Shown here piece by piece: positions 8,190 to 21,465 of a DNA stretch of 64,000 bases (its first letter is position 1; every line of letters begins with the position of its first letter). This stretch comes from Rhodocyclaceae bacterium (GTDB lineage: Bacteria > Pseudomonadota > Gammaproteobacteria > Burkholderiales > Rhodocyclaceae): contig JAQTNA010000006.1 in NCBI GenBank assembly GCA_028714035.1, positions 1 through 64,000 of the forward strand, given 5' to 3'. Under the pieces are notes generated by a model. That model had not been told where the DNA came from and did not search any database. It worked only from the letters and a program-made list of their open reading frames with translations. Made by a program: the position numbers and the translations under genes.

Positions 8190-9908
8190 CTATTGGCCCA
8201 GCTGGAAAGACAGGAGATAGGGCAGCAATTCCCCGGCGGGCATGGGTCGGCTGTAGAAAAACCCTTGCAATATGTCGCAACCAAGGTCCGTCAGATGGCG
8301 CCGCTGCCCTTCTGTCTCCACGCCTTCGGCCGAAATCTCAAGGCCCAGTGCGTGGCTCAGGGCGATGGTCGCGGCACAGATCGCGGAGTCTTCCTTGTCC
8401 GTCTCGACGTTCTTCACGAAGCTTCGATCCAGCTTGAGGCGGTGGATGGGCAGGTGTTTGAGGTAACTGAGGGAGGAGTAGCCCGTACCGAAATTGTCCA
8501 TCGAAAGCACGATGCCCATGTCGGAGAGCTGGCCCAGAATCGAAATGGTCGCGGCCGGATTCTGCATGGCCGTGGCCTCGGTGACCTCCAGTTCCAGGTC
8601 CGAAGGCGCCAGGTCGTAGCAGGCCAGCGCGCCGCGCACCACCGCCGGCAGGCCCTCATAGCGCAACTGCTGGGCGGAAAGGTTTACGGCAACGCGCACG
8701 CCCCTCAGGCCGCTGTCCCTGAAATATCGCAGTTGGCGGCAGGCCTCCCAGAACACCCAGTCCCCCAGGGGTTGGATGAGTCCGGTCTCCTCCGCGATGG
8801 GGATGAACTGGGACGTGGGCACGGGCCCCCACTCCGGGTGCGTCCAGCGGGCCAAGGCTTCCAGGCTGACGATGCTGTGATTGCGCAGGTGGATCTGGGG
8901 CTGAAAATACACCTGGAACTCCGATCCACCCAGGTTCGCGGTCTCGATCGCGGCGCGCATGCCCGTCTCTATGCGCGACCGTTCTTCCGCCGCCGCGTTC
9001 ATGGCGGCCGAGAAGAATTGCAGGGTGTTCCGCCCCGCCGATTTGGCGTGATACATGGCCGTGTCGGCGTTCTTCAGCAGCGCGTCCGGATCGGCACCAT
9101 CCATGGGATAGAGCGCCACGCCCATGCTCGGCGTGGCGTAGAGGGAATGGTTGCCGACCAGGTAGATATCCTCCAGATTGCGTTTGATCTTGCTGGCAAT
9201 GCCGGCAACCGAAAGCGCGTTCTCGATGTCCGGCAGGACCACGACGAACTCGTCACCGCCCAGGCGGGCCACGATATCGCTGGCCCGCACCGATTCCGTC
9301 AGGCGCGCGGCCACGGCTTCCAGAAGACGGTCCCCCACGTCATGTCCCAGGGTGTCGTTGATGTTCTTGAAACGGTCCAGATCAATGAGAAGTACCGCTA
9401 CCTGACTGGCGAGGCGGCTCGCCCGGCTCACCGCGAGGTGCAACTGGGCGTCCAACGCGGCGCGGTTGAGGAGTTTGGTCAGCGAATCGTGCTGCGCCAG
9501 AAAGGCAATACGCGCCACGCCTTCGCCGTGTTCCGGCATGTCGCCCAGAATGCACACATAGTTCTCGACGCCGCCCTCTGCGTTGCGCAACACCGAAATC
9601 CGCGCCCACCGGGGGAAGGTCGTGCCGCTCTTGGCCCGATCCCAGATTTCCCCCTGCCACTCGCCCCGCCGCACCAAGGACTGCCACATGGCGCGGTAGG
9701 TTTCGGAATCCAGCTTGCCGGACGCCAATATCTTGGGGTCTCGCCCCAGCACCTCGCCTTCCCGGTATCCGGTGATGCGCATGAAGGCGTGGTTTACCGC
9801 AACGATCAGGTTGTTGCGGTCCGTAATGATGAGCGGCTCCGCCGTCTTCGCGAAAATCTCATCCAGCACGGCCAGTCTCTGGCCCTGATCGAGTACGGAC
9901 AGGGGCAT
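8190..9908 (-). CDS. PAS-GGDEF-EAL c-di-GMP signalling protein
   Basis: A 572-residue cytoplasmic protein with no membrane segments. An N-terminal PAS domain (about 12-125) is followed by a GGDEF domain with intact GGDEF at 217-221 and an RxxD inhibitory site (RASD, 208-211). An EAL domain has the EAL signature at 350-352. In the EAL domain the usual DDFGTG is DNFGTG (D471, N472), which changes one of the paired metal-site aspartates and may weaken phosphodiesterase activity. The remaining motifs (EVTE, LDRSFV, EGVET, LQGFFYSRP) look intact. It is probably a synthase or bifunctional protein tuned by the PAS ligand. Confidence 0.93.
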   Translation of the reverse strand: MPLSVLDQGQRLAVLDEIFAKTAEPLIITDRNNLIVAVNHAFMRITGYREGEVLGRDPKILASGKLDSETYRAMWQSLVRRGEWQGEIWDRAKSGTTFPRWARISVLRNAEGGVENYVCILGDMPEHGEGVARIAFLAQHDSLTKLLNRAALDAQLHLAVSRASRLASQVAVLLIDLDRFKNINDTLGHDVGDRLLEAVAARLTESVRASDIVARLGGDEFVVVLPDIENALSVAGIASKIKRNLEDIYLVGNHSLYATPSMGVALYPMDGADPDALLKNADTAMYHAKSAGRNTLQFFSAAMNAAAEERSRIETGMRAAIETANLGGSEFQVYFQPQIHLRNHSIVSLEALARWTHPEWGPVPTSQFIPIAEETGLIQPLGDWVFWEACRQLRYFRDSGLRGVRVAVNLSAQQLRYEGLPAVVRGALACYDLAPSDLELEVTEATAMQNPAATISILGQLSDMGIVLSMDNFGTGYSSLSYLKHLPIHRLKLDRSFVKNVETDKEDSAICAATIALSHALGLEISAEGVETEGQRRHLTDLGCDILQGFFYSRPMPAGELLPYLLSFQLGQ

Positions 9909-10091
9909 CTAGGCTTTCTCGTTTTTCTGGCAGCAGCACACGATGCTTGCGTTGGGCAACTGGCAAAACGTCATGGCGGTTTCCGGGAATTCAGGAAGGC
10001 GATAAAGGGCAAGCTCGGGTGACCTGACTGTTTTCGGCAACTTCCATCCAAGCTTTAGGCCACCGGGAAGGAACGGCGGTCAGAAGGCGAC

Positions 10092-10119
10092 AAAAAAGGC
10101 AGCCGAGGCTGCCTTTTTT
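10092..10119. terminator. Bidirectional rho-independent terminator after atpC
   Basis: Six A, a GGCAGCC/GGCTGCC stem and six T. It lies 16 nt beyond the atpC stop on the minus strand and ends the ATP synthase operon. The flanking A/T runs allow it to work from either side. Confidence 0.85.
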
Positions 10120-10135
10120 GCCCTGCCTGGCTGTC

Positions 10136-10567
10136 TCAGTGGCCGTGGCCGATCTTGCGCAAACGCGCAATCGCCGCCAACTGGGCGATGGCTTCGGCCA
10201 GCTCGGCCTGCGCCCGCGCGTATTCCAGCTCGGAAGTCTTGTTCTGCATCGCTTCCTCGGCCTGCCTCTTGGCATCCAGCGCCTTGGCTTCGTCCAGATC
10301 CCTGCCACGGATGGCGGTATCCGCCAACACCGTCACGAGGTCCGGCTGCACTTCCAGAATGCCCCCGGCAACGAAGATCAACTCTTCCTGCGCCTGATCG
10401 GGCATCTTGACGCGCACGGTGCCCGGCTTGATGCGGGTCATCAGCGGCATGTGCCGCGGATAAACGCCCAGCTCACCCGCCTCGCCCGGAAGCACCACGA
10501 ATTCCGCGGCTCCGGAAAAGATGGACTCTTCTGCGCTGACCACATCCACGTGAATAATCATGGACAT
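10136..10567 (-). CDS. atpC: ATP synthase F1 subunit epsilon
   Basis: A 143-residue epsilon subunit of the central stalk, which couples rotation and can inhibit ATP hydrolysis. The N-terminal beta-sandwich includes the conserved [17 protein letters not shown], and the C-terminal helical hairpin is Ala/Glu-rich. Two in-frame ATGs lie close together (10567 and 10561); GGAAA precedes the first. It is the last gene of the operon, directly before a strong terminator. Confidence 0.96.
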   Translation of the reverse strand: MSMIIHVDVVSAEESIFSGAAEFVVLPGEAGELGVYPRHMPLMTRIKPGTVRVKMPDQAQEELIFVAGGILEVQPDLVTVLADTAIRGRDLDEAKALDAKRQAEEAMQNKTSELEYARAQAELAEAIAQLAAIARLRKIGHGH

Positions 10568-10624
10568 ATCTTTTCCTTTAGGGCGTCCCCGGTGGCAAGC
10601 GCCGCCGGGGATGCCTGGCGTTGA

Positions 10625-12028
<1,404 letters not shown>

Positions 12029-12901
12029 TTACACCGCAGCGGCGCCGGCGACGATTTCAGACAATTCCTTCGTGATCGCGGCCTGACGGGTCTTGTTGTA
12101 GACCAGCTTCAGTTCATCAATCACCTTGCCGGCGTTGTCGGAGGCCGACTTCATCGCCACCATCCGGGCGCTCTGCTCGGAGGCCATGTTCTCGGCGACG
12201 GCCTGGTACACCAGCGCTTCGACATAACGCACGAGCAACTCGTCAATCACTGCCTTCGCATCCGGCTCGTAGAGATAGTCCCAGGAGTGTCCCTTGGCCT
12301 CACCCAGTTGCTCGCCGGACAGGGGCAGAAGCTGCTCCATCGTCGGCTCCTGCTTCATGGTGTTCACGAAGCGGGTGTAGACCATATAGACGGCATCCAG
12401 CTCGCCACGGGTATAGGCGTCCAGCATGACCTTGACCGGGCCGATGAGACGGTCCAGGTGGGGCGTATCGCCCAGGCCGGTCAGTTGCGACACGACCTTG
12501 GCACCGAGACGCTGCATGAAGCCCAGGCCCTTGCTGCCGATGGCAGCCACCTGGATGTCCTTCACGCCACCCTTGGTTTCCCAGTCCTTCATGCGGGTCA
12601 GCGCCAGCCGCAACACGTTGGTGTTGAGACCGCCGCAAAGACCCTTGTCGGACGTGACCACGATCAGCCCGACACGGGTCATCGGCTCGCGCCTGACGAG
12701 GAACGGATGCTTGTACTCCGGGTTCGCCTGAGACAGATGGGCTGCGATGTTGCGGATCTTCTCGCCATAGGGACGGGCGGCCCGCATGCGCTCCTGCGCC
12801 TTGCGCATCTTCGAGGCCGCCACCATCTCCATGGCACGCGTGATCTTGCGCGTGCTCTGCACGCTCTTGATCTTTGTGCGGATTTCCTTGCCGCTAGCCA
12901 T
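12029..12901 (-). CDS. atpG: ATP synthase F1 subunit gamma
   Basis: A 290-residue rotor shaft. The N-terminal helix ([33 protein letters not shown]) and the C-terminal helix ([33 protein letters not shown]) that form the coiled coil inside the alpha/beta ring are both present, with [10 protein letters not shown] in the Rossmann-like domain between them. Confidence 0.97.
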   Translation of the reverse strand: MASGKEIRTKIKSVQSTRKITRAMEMVAASKMRKAQERMRAARPYGEKIRNIAAHLSQANPEYKHPFLVRREPMTRVGLIVVTSDKGLCGGLNTNVLRLALTRMKDWETKGGVKDIQVAAIGSKGLGFMQRLGAKVVSQLTGLGDTPHLDRLIGPVKVMLDAYTRGELDAVYMVYTRFVNTMKQEPTMEQLLPLSGEQLGEAKGHSWDYLYEPDAKAVIDELLVRYVEALVYQAVAENMASEQSARMVAMKSASDNAGKVIDELKLVYNKTRQAAITKELSEIVAGAAAV

Positions 12902-12926
12902 TGTTTTTCTCCGTCAACCCGAGCCC

Positions 12927-14465
12927 TTAGGCCCAGGTCTTCTTGAACTCTTCAATGGCAGCCGACAGGGCCTTCTCGTTGTCCGCGGACAGATCCTTGG
13001 ATTCCTCGATGGCGGACAGCAGAGCGGCATGCTTGGTCTTCAGGTGGGACAGCAGCCCCCCTTCGAACGCCAGACCCCTCTTCACATCCACGTCATCGAA
13101 GTAGCCCTTGTTCGCTGCGAACAGGGTCACCGCCATCTCGGACACCTTGAGCGTGCTGTACTGGGCCTGCTTCATCAGCTCGGTCACCATGCGGCCACGC
13201 TCCAGCTGCTTGCGGGTGGCTTCGTCCAGGTCGGAAGCAAACTGGGCGAAGGCCGCGAGTTCGCGGTACTGGGCCAGCGCCAGACGGACGCCGCCGCCGA
13301 GCTTCTTGATGACCTTGGTCTGAGCCGCGCCGCCCACCCGGGACACCGACACGCCGGCGTTGATGGCGGGGCGGATACCGGCGTTAAAGAGGTCGGTTTC
13401 CAGGAAGATCTGACCGTCGGTAATGGAAATCACGTTGGTCGGCACGAAGGCGGACACGTCGCCGGCCTGGGTCTCGATGATGGGCAGGGCCGTCAGGGAA
13501 CCGGTCTTGCCCTTCACTTCGCCGTTGGTGAACTTTTCCACATAGTCGGCGGAGACACGAGCGGCGCGCTCCAGCAGACGGGAATGCAGATAGAACACGT
13601 CGCCGGGGTAGGCTTCACGGCCCGGGGGACGGCGCAGCAGCAGGGACACCTGGCGATAGGCCCAGGCCTGCTTGGTCAGATCGTCATAAACGATCAGTGC
13701 GTCCTGGCCGCGGTCGCGGAAGTACTCGCCCATGGTGCAGCCGGAATACGGCGCGATGAACTGCATCGCGGCGGATTCGGAGGCGGTGGCAGCCACGACG
13801 ATGGTGTACTCCATGGCGCCGTGCTCTTCCAGCTTCCTGACCACGTTCATGACCGACGACGCCTTCTGACCGATGGCGACGTAGATACAGACCATGTTCT
13901 CGCCCTTTTGATTGATGATGGCATCAATCGCGACGGCGGTCTTGCCGGTCTGGCGGTCACCGATGATCAGTTCGCGCTGGCCGCGGCCGATGGGCACCAT
14001 GGCATCCACGGACTTGAGACCGGTCTGCACGGGCTGGGACACGGACTGCCGCCAGATGACGCCCGGGGCGATCTTTTCGATCGGCTCGGTGCCCTTGGCG
14101 TTGATCGGGCCCTTGCCGTCAATCGGCTGGCCCAGGGAGTTCACCACGCGGCCGATCAGTTCCGGGCCCACGGGCACTTCCAGAATGCGGCCCGTGCACT
14201 TCACGGTGTCGCCTTCGGTGATCTGCTCGTATTCACCCAGAACCACGGCGCCGACGGAGTCGCGCTCCAGGTTCAGGGCCAGACCGAACGTGTTGCCCGG
14301 GAATTCCAGCATTTCGCCCTGCATGGCGTCGGCCAGGCCGTGCACACGGCAGATGCCGTCGGTCACGGAAACCACCGTGCCTTCGGTGCGCGCCGTGGCG
14401 GGCAATTGCAGGTTCTGAATCCGGCTCTTGATCAGATCGCTGATTTCAGAGGGGTTGAGTTGCAT
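12927..14465 (-). CDS. atpA: ATP synthase F1 subunit alpha
   Basis: A 512-residue non-catalytic nucleotide-binding subunit. It has the P-loop GDRQTGKTA, the [17 protein letters not shown] signature near residue 370 and the arginine finger region within it. The N-terminal [16 protein letters not shown] helix that contacts delta is normal. It sits between atpH and atpG in the standard order. Confidence 0.98.
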   Translation of the reverse strand: MQLNPSEISDLIKSRIQNLQLPATARTEGTVVSVTDGICRVHGLADAMQGEMLEFPGNTFGLALNLERDSVGAVVLGEYEQITEGDTVKCTGRILEVPVGPELIGRVVNSLGQPIDGKGPINAKGTEPIEKIAPGVIWRQSVSQPVQTGLKSVDAMVPIGRGQRELIIGDRQTGKTAVAIDAIINQKGENMVCIYVAIGQKASSVMNVVRKLEEHGAMEYTIVVAATASESAAMQFIAPYSGCTMGEYFRDRGQDALIVYDDLTKQAWAYRQVSLLLRRPPGREAYPGDVFYLHSRLLERAARVSADYVEKFTNGEVKGKTGSLTALPIIETQAGDVSAFVPTNVISITDGQIFLETDLFNAGIRPAINAGVSVSRVGGAAQTKVIKKLGGGVRLALAQYRELAAFAQFASDLDEATRKQLERGRMVTELMKQAQYSTLKVSEMAVTLFAANKGYFDDVDVKRGLAFEGGLLSHLKTKHAALLSAIEESKDLSADNEKALSAAIEEFKKTWA

Positions 14466-14475
14466 TGATATGCTC

Positions 14476-15012
14476 CTAGTTCTTTAGCGCGGTGGCCATG
14501 CTGGCTAGCTTGCCGCGGACGGAAGCGTCAATCACCTGGTCGCCCACGGCGATGCGCACGCCACCGATCAGATCGGGTTCGATGCTGACCGTTGCCTGGA
14601 TCTTGCAGCCGAAGCGTTGCTCCAGGTCGACGACGAGTTGGGTCAGAGCCGCGCCATCCAGCGCAAAAGCGGACTGGATGATCGCTGCCTTGGTACCCTC
14701 GGCGCCGTTCTTGAGCTGGACGAACAGGTCGCGGATTTCCGGAAGGACCGCGAGACGTTCGTTCTCCGCCAGCACCTGAACAAAGTTTTCCTGGTCAATG
14801 GAGAGGTTTCCCCCCACCACCTCGATAACGATGCTCTTCAGCTCGCCAGGCGTAACCCCCGGATTGCCGATGCATTCCTGCATCTGCGGGTCCGCGGCGA
14901 CAGCAGCCATGCGATCCAGTGCCTGCGACCAGCCGCCCAGCGCGTTGGCAGCCTGCGCCAGGCTGAACGCGGCATCGGCGTAAGGGCGCGCAATGGTGAC
15001 GTTCTCGGCCAT
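14476..15012 (-). CDS. atpH: ATP synthase F1 subunit delta
   Basis: A 178-residue peripheral-stalk cap protein. It has the N-terminal [13 protein letters not shown] helix that binds alpha, and a C-terminal domain ending [23 protein letters not shown], which is the conserved family signature. It starts 3 nt from the atpF stop. Confidence 0.96.
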   Translation of the reverse strand: MAENVTIARPYADAAFSLAQAANALGGWSQALDRMAAVAADPQMQECIGNPGVTPGELKSIVIEVVGGNLSIDQENFVQVLAENERLAVLPEIRDLFVQLKNGAEGTKAAIIQSAFALDGAALTQLVVDLEQRFGCKIQATVSIEPDLIGGVRIAVGDQVIDASVRGKLASMATALKN

Positions 15013-15015
15013 GGT

Positions 15016-15489
15016 TTAGACGAGTTCCTGTTTGAGGTTGGCGAGCAGCTCGGTATGCACCTGGGCGTTGATCTCCTTGCGGAGGATACGCTCGGCACCT
15101 GCCACCGCCAGGGCTGCCACCTGCTCGCGCAGGGCCTCCTTGGCGCGCTGAGACGCGACAGCGGCTTCGCCTTCGGCAGCTTCACGTGCCTGGGCGACGA
15201 TGCGGGCGGACTCGGTACGGGCTTCATCAATGATGGAAGCAGCCTGGCGCTCGGCGTTGCCGCGCATGTCGGCGGCGGATTCCCTCGCCTTGCGCAGCTC
15301 ATCCATCGCCCGCTTTTCAGCGAGAGCCAGGTCAGCCTTGGCCTTGTCCGCAGCCGCGAGCCCGTCGGCAACCTTCTTGGCCCGCTCGTCCAGTGCCTTC
15401 ACGATGGGTGGCCACACGAATTTCATCGTGAACCACGCCAGAATGAAGAACACAACGAGCTGGGCGAACAGCGTTGCGTTTAGATTCAC
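15016..15489 (-). CDS. atpF: ATP synthase Fo subunit b
   Basis: A 157-residue peripheral stalk subunit. A single N-terminal membrane helix (about 5-25, [24 protein letters not shown]) is followed by a long charged Ala-rich helix that dimerises. Translation starts at GTG (15489) with AAGGAG upstream. There is only one b gene, so the stalk is a b homodimer. Confidence 0.96.
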   Translation of the reverse strand: MNLNATLFAQLVVFFILAWFTMKFVWPPIVKALDERAKKVADGLAAADKAKADLALAEKRAMDELRKARESAADMRGNAERQAASIIDEARTESARIVAQAREAAEGEAAVASQRAKEALREQVAALAVAGAERILRKEINAQVHTELLANLKQELV

Positions 15490-15521
15490 GGTAATCGCTC
15501 CTTGTCAGTTTTCGGGAACGA

Positions 15522-17106
<1,585 letters not shown>

Positions 17107-17118
17107 TTAAGAGCGGCG

Positions 17119-17147
17119 AATATATAAGTTTTTTATCGGCAAGTCAA
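17119..17147 (-). promoter_or_regulatory. Sigma-70 promoter of the atp operon
   Basis: On the minus strand: -35 TTGACT (17142-17147), a 17-bp spacer and -10 TATATT (17119-17124), followed by atpI 65 nt later. This is close to consensus, as expected for a highly expressed operon. Confidence 0.75.
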
Positions 17148-17248
17148 ATGATTGTGCACCGCTTATATATAAGACCTAAGACACTTATGGGCAAGGGGTC
17201 TTCCGGGGCCGGCTCCCAGCGTAGCGGCCACTGCTATAGCCGGCAAGT

Positions 17249-18088
17249 TCAGTTCAGTCGGGCGAGGAGGCCATCCAGCTGATCCAGGCTCGCGTAGCGT
17301 ATGCTGAGCGTTCCCGCGCCCTTGGCCCCGGCCAGGATGCGAACTTCGGCTCCAAGCCGGTCCGAAAGCTCCTCCTGAAGGCGCAGGAGATCCCGGTCCG
17401 GAGCCTTGGGCATCTTCGCTGCATGGGGGGCCAGTTCGCGCTTGACCATGCGCTCCGTTTCACGTACCGAAAGCCCCTTGGCTGCGATGCGGTTGGCCAG
17501 GAGGATTTGCTCGGACTTGTCCAGGGGCAGCAGGGCGCGCGCGTGCCCCATGTCAATGCGGTTCGACATGAGCAATTCCTGTACGGGTTCCGGCAGAGCG
17601 AGAAGGCGCAGCAGATTACTGGCGGCAGGACGGGAACGGCCCACGGCGTCGGCCGCATCCTGGTGCGTCATATCGAACTCGTTTATCAGACGCTGGATGC
17701 CGGCGGCCTCTTCCAGAGGATTCAGATCTTCTCTTTGAATGTTCTCTATCAGAGACATCGCCAACGCCGCCTCGTCCGGGATCTCCTTCACGAGCACCGG
17801 CACTTCAGAAAGGCCGGCAAGCCGGGAGGCGCGCCAGCGGCGCTCGCCCGCTATGATTTCATACCGGCCGGCCGCGATCGGGCGTACAAGGATGGGCTGC
17901 ATCACGCCCTGAGCGCGGATCGAAGCGGCGAGTTCCTGGAGAGACGCGCTGTCCATGTGCGTACGGGGCTGATATTTTCCCGGCTGGAGAAGGTCAATTC
18001 CCAGGGAAGTGGGCTGTCCTTCGCCACCGCCCGCACCCGCAAGCAAGGCGTCCAGTCCGCGGCCGAGGCCTTTGGCTTTGGTAATCAT
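17249..18088 (-). CDS. parB: Chromosome-partitioning protein ParB
   Basis: A 279-residue parS-binding CTPase/clamp. The N-terminal LGRGLDALL region contacts ParA. The ParB/Srx CTPase domain carries [27 protein letters not shown] and the [13 protein letters not shown] motif. The central HTH ([22 protein letters not shown]) and a C-terminal dimerisation segment follow. It overlaps parA by 4 nt. Two parS matches lie nearby (18941 and 21440). Confidence 0.97.
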   Translation of the reverse strand: MITKAKGLGRGLDALLAGAGGGEGQPTSLGIDLLQPGKYQPRTHMDSASLQELAASIRAQGVMQPILVRPIAAGRYEIIAGERRWRASRLAGLSEVPVLVKEIPDEAALAMSLIENIQREDLNPLEEAAGIQRLINEFDMTHQDAADAVGRSRPAASNLLRLLALPEPVQELLMSNRIDMGHARALLPLDKSEQILLANRIAAKGLSVRETERMVKRELAPHAAKMPKAPDRDLLRLQEELSDRLGAEVRILAGAKGAGTLSIRYASLDQLDGLLARLN

Positions 18089-18864
18089 GGTGTCTCCTGG
18101 AACGTTACACCGGCGCGGGCAAGAACCTCCCGCGCCAGGGCGTCATAGGCTTGAGCGCCTTTTGCACTGCGGTCGTACTGCATGGCCGGCATGCCGTAGC
18201 TCGGCGCCTCCGCCAGACGCACGTTCCTGGGAATGATGGTAGCATAGACCTTGGCGCCGAAGTGCTGTTCCAGCTGGGCCGACACCTGGTTCGCCAAGGT
18301 GTTTCGTGGATCGAACATGGTGCGCAGCAGGCCCTCGATCTCCAGCACCGGATTCAAACTTTGCCGTATGCGCCTTATGGTGGCGACGAGATCGCTGAGT
18401 CCCTCCAGCGCGTAGTATTCGCACTGCATCGGGATCATCACGGCGTTGGCCGCCGTAAGGGCATTGACGGTGAGCAAATTCAGCGCCGGGGGACAGTCGA
18501 GGAGTACAAAATCGTACCGATCGGCCACCGTGGCAAGCGCCTCCCTCAGACGGAAATCCCTTTGGGGCATATCCACCAGTTCGACTTCCGCCCCGGCCAA
18601 GTCGCGATTGGCGGGCAGGATGTCAAAACCCGTCTGGGTCTTTAAGCTCACATCCTCGATCTTCGCCAAGCCGAGCAGCATGTGATAGACGTTGTGGCCA
18701 AGGTTGCGCTTGTCCACACCGGAGCCCATGGTGGCATTTCCTTGCGGATCAAGGTCCACCAGCAACACCCGCTGACCCAGCGAAGCCAGGCCCGCCGCGA
18801 GATTGACACTGGTGGTAGTCTTGCCCACGCCACCCTTCTGATTTGTTATGGCAAATATTTTCAA
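18085..18864 (-). CDS. parA: Chromosome-partitioning ATPase ParA
   Basis: A 259-residue ParA/Soj ATPase. It has the deviant Walker A KGGVGKTTTSVNLAAGLA, Walker B-type VLLVDLDPQGNATMG and the switch DFVLLDCPPALN. It lacks an N-terminal HTH, so it is the chromosomal Soj type. Translation starts at TTG (18864) with GAGG 7 nt ahead; no ATG or GTG precedes the first beta strand. Its stop overlaps the parB start. Confidence 0.96.
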   Translation of the reverse strand: MKIFAITNQKGGVGKTTTSVNLAAGLASLGQRVLLVDLDPQGNATMGSGVDKRNLGHNVYHMLLGLAKIEDVSLKTQTGFDILPANRDLAGAEVELVDMPQRDFRLREALATVADRYDFVLLDCPPALNLLTVNALTAANAVMIPMQCEYYALEGLSDLVATIRRIRQSLNPVLEIEGLLRTMFDPRNTLANQVSAQLEQHFGAKVYATIIPRNVRLAEAPSYGMPAMQYDRSAKGAQAYDALAREVLARAGVTFQETP

Positions 18865-18873
18865 GCTGCTACC

Positions 18874-19497
18874 TCATGAACGGCGAATCAGGATCAAATG
18901 CCTCGCACCCAGAACAAAGGGCACCTTCAGGGCAATGGATTGTTCCACGTGAAACATTGACGGAAGCTCGGCAATTTCTGCTTCCGGGTAAATCCCCTTC
19001 ATCGCCGCAAGGCACCCCGATGGCTTGCAAAGGTGTCCTGCCACTCCGACAAAATCAAGGAGGCTGGAAAAAGCGCGGGAAATAACAACATCGAAACCGG
19101 CGCCGCCGGAAACATTCTCGGCGCGCGCGCAAAGCACGTTCACGTTCGACAGCCCCAATTCGATCTGCACTTGCCGCTGAAACGCACTCTTTTTCTGATT
19201 ACTTTCCACAAGAGTAACGGAGCGCGCCGGATCGCAAATCGCAAGCACGATGCCCGGAAGACCGCCCCCGCTGCCGATGTCCACAAGGCATCCCACAGGC
19301 AAATGGGGCAACACGGAGAGACTATCCAGTATGTGTGTCGCCAAAACCGCCGACGGGTCACGCACTGCGGTGAGATTATAGACGCGGTTCCATTTCAGCA
19401 GGAGTTCCACGTACGCAAGCAACTTGTTCCGAGCACCCTCGGAAACGGGAACTCCCAGCGCCTCAAGCCCTGCATCCAGTTCCGACCCAAGACTCAC
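18874..19497 (-). CDS. rsmG: 16S rRNA (guanine527-N7)-methyltransferase
   Basis: A 207-residue SAM-dependent enzyme that methylates G527 of 16S rRNA; loss gives streptomycin resistance in many bacteria. The SAM-binding [17 protein letters not shown], the NLTAVRDP segment and the [18 protein letters not shown] motif are visible. It starts with GTG and overlaps the mnmG stop by 4 nt. A parS site is embedded in its 3' part. Confidence 0.96.
   Translation of the reverse strand: MSLGSELDAGLEALGVPVSEGARNKLLAYVELLLKWNRVYNLTAVRDPSAVLATHILDSLSVLPHLPVGCLVDIGSGGGLPGIVLAICDPARSVTLVESNQKKSAFQRQVQIELGLSNVNVLCARAENVSGGAGFDVVISRAFSSLLDFVGVAGHLCKPSGCLAAMKGIYPEAEIAELPSMFHVEQSIALKVPFVLGARHLILIRRS
18941..18956. 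promoter_or_regulatory. parS centromere site 1
   Basis: TGTTCCACGTGAAACA matches the 16-bp parS consensus TGTTNCACGTGAAACA exactly. It lies inside rsmG, 76 nt from the parA start. ParB is expected to load here and spread. Confidence 0.88.
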
Positions 19498-21395
19498 GAC
19501 TCATCTCCACCCGTACGAAGCCAGCCGTTGCGCTTCAGATGCACGAGCAACAGGCTGATGGCGGCCGGCGTAACACCCTGAATTCTCGCCGCCTGACCCA
19601 GGGTCTCCGGTCTGTGTTGAGCCAGCTTCTGTTGAACTTCGATGGAAAGACCTTTGACCTTGCCATAGTCAATTTCTTCGGGAAGCATGAGGCCCTCGCT
19701 GGCCTTGCCCCTTTCCACCTCGACAAGCTGCCTGTCCACGTAGCCCTGGTACTTCGCCTGAATCTCGACCTGCTCGGCAACCTGATCGTCCGGCCTCGCC
19801 ACCCCTTCATTGACCGGAAGCGACATCAGAGACCAATACCCGACCTCCGGACGCCGCAGAAGATCAAACAGTGTGGACTCCCGCTCCAAAGGCTTGCCGA
19901 TGACACGCAGGGCGTCCTCCTCCGCGAGCACCCGCGGGTTTACCCAGACCGACTTGAGGCGCTCCTGCTCCCTCGAAATAGCGTCCCTTTTCCTACAAAA
20001 CGCCTCCCAGCGGGCATCCCCGACCAAGCCAAGCTCGCGCCCCTTTTCGGTCAAACGCAGGTCTGCATTGTCTTCCCGCAACGAAAGACGAAATTCCGCC
20101 CGACTGGTAAACATGCGATACGGTTCCGAAACGCCCCGCGTAATCAGGTCGTCCACCATCACACCCATATAGGCCTGATCCCGGCCGGGACACCATGACG
20201 ACTTTCCCTGAACCCGAAGCGCAGCGTTCGCCCCGGCCAAAAGGCCCTGAGCCGCGGCCTCCTCGTAACCAGTCGTGCCGTTGATCTGACCGGCAAAATA
20301 GAGCCCGGAAATAGTCTTGGTCTCAAGCGAAGACTTAAGGTTGCGCGGATCGTAATAGTCGTATTCGATCGCGTAACCCGGCCGAAGAATATGAACGGTC
20401 TCCAGACCCCTTATGGAGCGCACCAGCGCCAACTGCACGTCAAAGGGCAAACTGGTCGAGACACCATTCGGATAGATCTCATGGGTACGCAGACCTTCCG
20501 GCTCAAGAAACACGTTATGACTCGACTTGCCGGAGAAGCGATGGATCTTGTCCTCGATGGACGGACAATAGCGCGGGCCGACGCCCTCAATTACCCCCGT
20601 GAATAGCGGCGAACGATCCAGCCCGTTCCTGATGATGTCGTGGGTGCGCTCGTTGGTCTGCGTAATCCAGCATGGCAATTGCGGCGGATGCTTCTTGGCG
20701 TCACCAAGAAACGAAAAGACCGGCTCGGGGTCGTCCCCCGGTTGCACAAGCATCACCGAATAATCAATCGTGCGGCCGTCCAATCTGGGCGGGGTTCCCG
20801 TCTTGAGACGCCCAACCGGCAGCTGGAGCTCCTTCAAGCGCGCCGCAAGCGACACCGACGGCGGATCACCGGCCCGACCCGCGGGAAAATGGCTGAGTCC
20901 CACATGTACCAGCCCCGCCAGAAATGTCCCGGCCGTAACGACCACGGTGGGCGCCTCGAACCGTATCCCGAGTTGGGTGACCACGCCGACCACGCGATCG
21001 CCCAGTACCAGCAGGTCATCCACCGCCTGCTGAAATAGCGTGAGATTCTCCTGATTCTCCAGACGTCCGCGTATAGCCTGCCGATATAGAACGCGATCCG
21101 CTTGTGCCCTCGTCGCGCGAACCGCCGGACCCTTGCTGGAGTTCAGGATACGGAACTGTATGCCCGCCTCGTCGGTGGCCTCGGCCATGGCGCCGCCCAG
21201 GGCATCCACCTCCTTGACCAGGTGTCCCTTGCCAATTCCGCCGATGGACGGATTGCACGACATCTGACCCAGCGTCTCGATGTTGTGGGTGAGAAGCAAG
21301 GTACGGCATCCCATACGCGCCGAGGCAAGGGCGGCCTCGGCGCCGGCATGCCCGCCGCCGACAACGATAACGTCAAAATCAGATGGATAGAACAT
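19494..21395 (-). CDS. mnmG: tRNA uridine-34 carboxymethylaminomethyl enzyme MnmG (GidA)
   Basis: A 633-residue FAD protein that, with MnmE, forms cmnm5U34 in tRNAs. The Rossmann FAD site [19 protein letters not shown], the signature [23 protein letters not shown], the second signature [21 protein letters not shown] and the C-terminal helical domain ([13 protein letters not shown]) that contacts MnmE are all present. It lies downstream of mnmE across a 70-nt gap that holds a parS site. Confidence 0.98.
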   Translation of the reverse strand: MFYPSDFDVIVVGGGHAGAEAALASARMGCRTLLLTHNIETLGQMSCNPSIGGIGKGHLVKEVDALGGAMAEATDEAGIQFRILNSSKGPAVRATRAQADRVLYRQAIRGRLENQENLTLFQQAVDDLLVLGDRVVGVVTQLGIRFEAPTVVVTAGTFLAGLVHVGLSHFPAGRAGDPPSVSLAARLKELQLPVGRLKTGTPPRLDGRTIDYSVMLVQPGDDPEPVFSFLGDAKKHPPQLPCWITQTNERTHDIIRNGLDRSPLFTGVIEGVGPRYCPSIEDKIHRFSGKSSHNVFLEPEGLRTHEIYPNGVSTSLPFDVQLALVRSIRGLETVHILRPGYAIEYDYYDPRNLKSSLETKTISGLYFAGQINGTTGYEEAAAQGLLAGANAALRVQGKSSWCPGRDQAYMGVMVDDLITRGVSEPYRMFTSRAEFRLSLREDNADLRLTEKGRELGLVGDARWEAFCRKRDAISREQERLKSVWVNPRVLAEEDALRVIGKPLERESTLFDLLRRPEVGYWSLMSLPVNEGVARPDDQVAEQVEIQAKYQGYVDRQLVEVERGKASEGLMLPEEIDYGKVKGLSIEVQQKLAQHRPETLGQAARIQGVTPAAISLLLVHLKRNGWLRTGGDES

Positions 21396-21439
21396 GCCTG
21401 TAAAAGCCCGAAAATCCAGAATCGCAAAACTTCCGCGGA

Positions 21440-21455
21440 CGTTTCACGTGAAACA
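21440..21455. promoter_or_regulatory. parS centromere site 2
   Basis: CGTTTCACGTGAAACA differs from the parS consensus only at the first base. It lies in the mnmG-mnmE gap. With site 1 it gives two sites 2.5 kb apart, close to parAB and the origin. Confidence 0.85.
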
Positions 21456-21465
21456 TCACGCCCTG

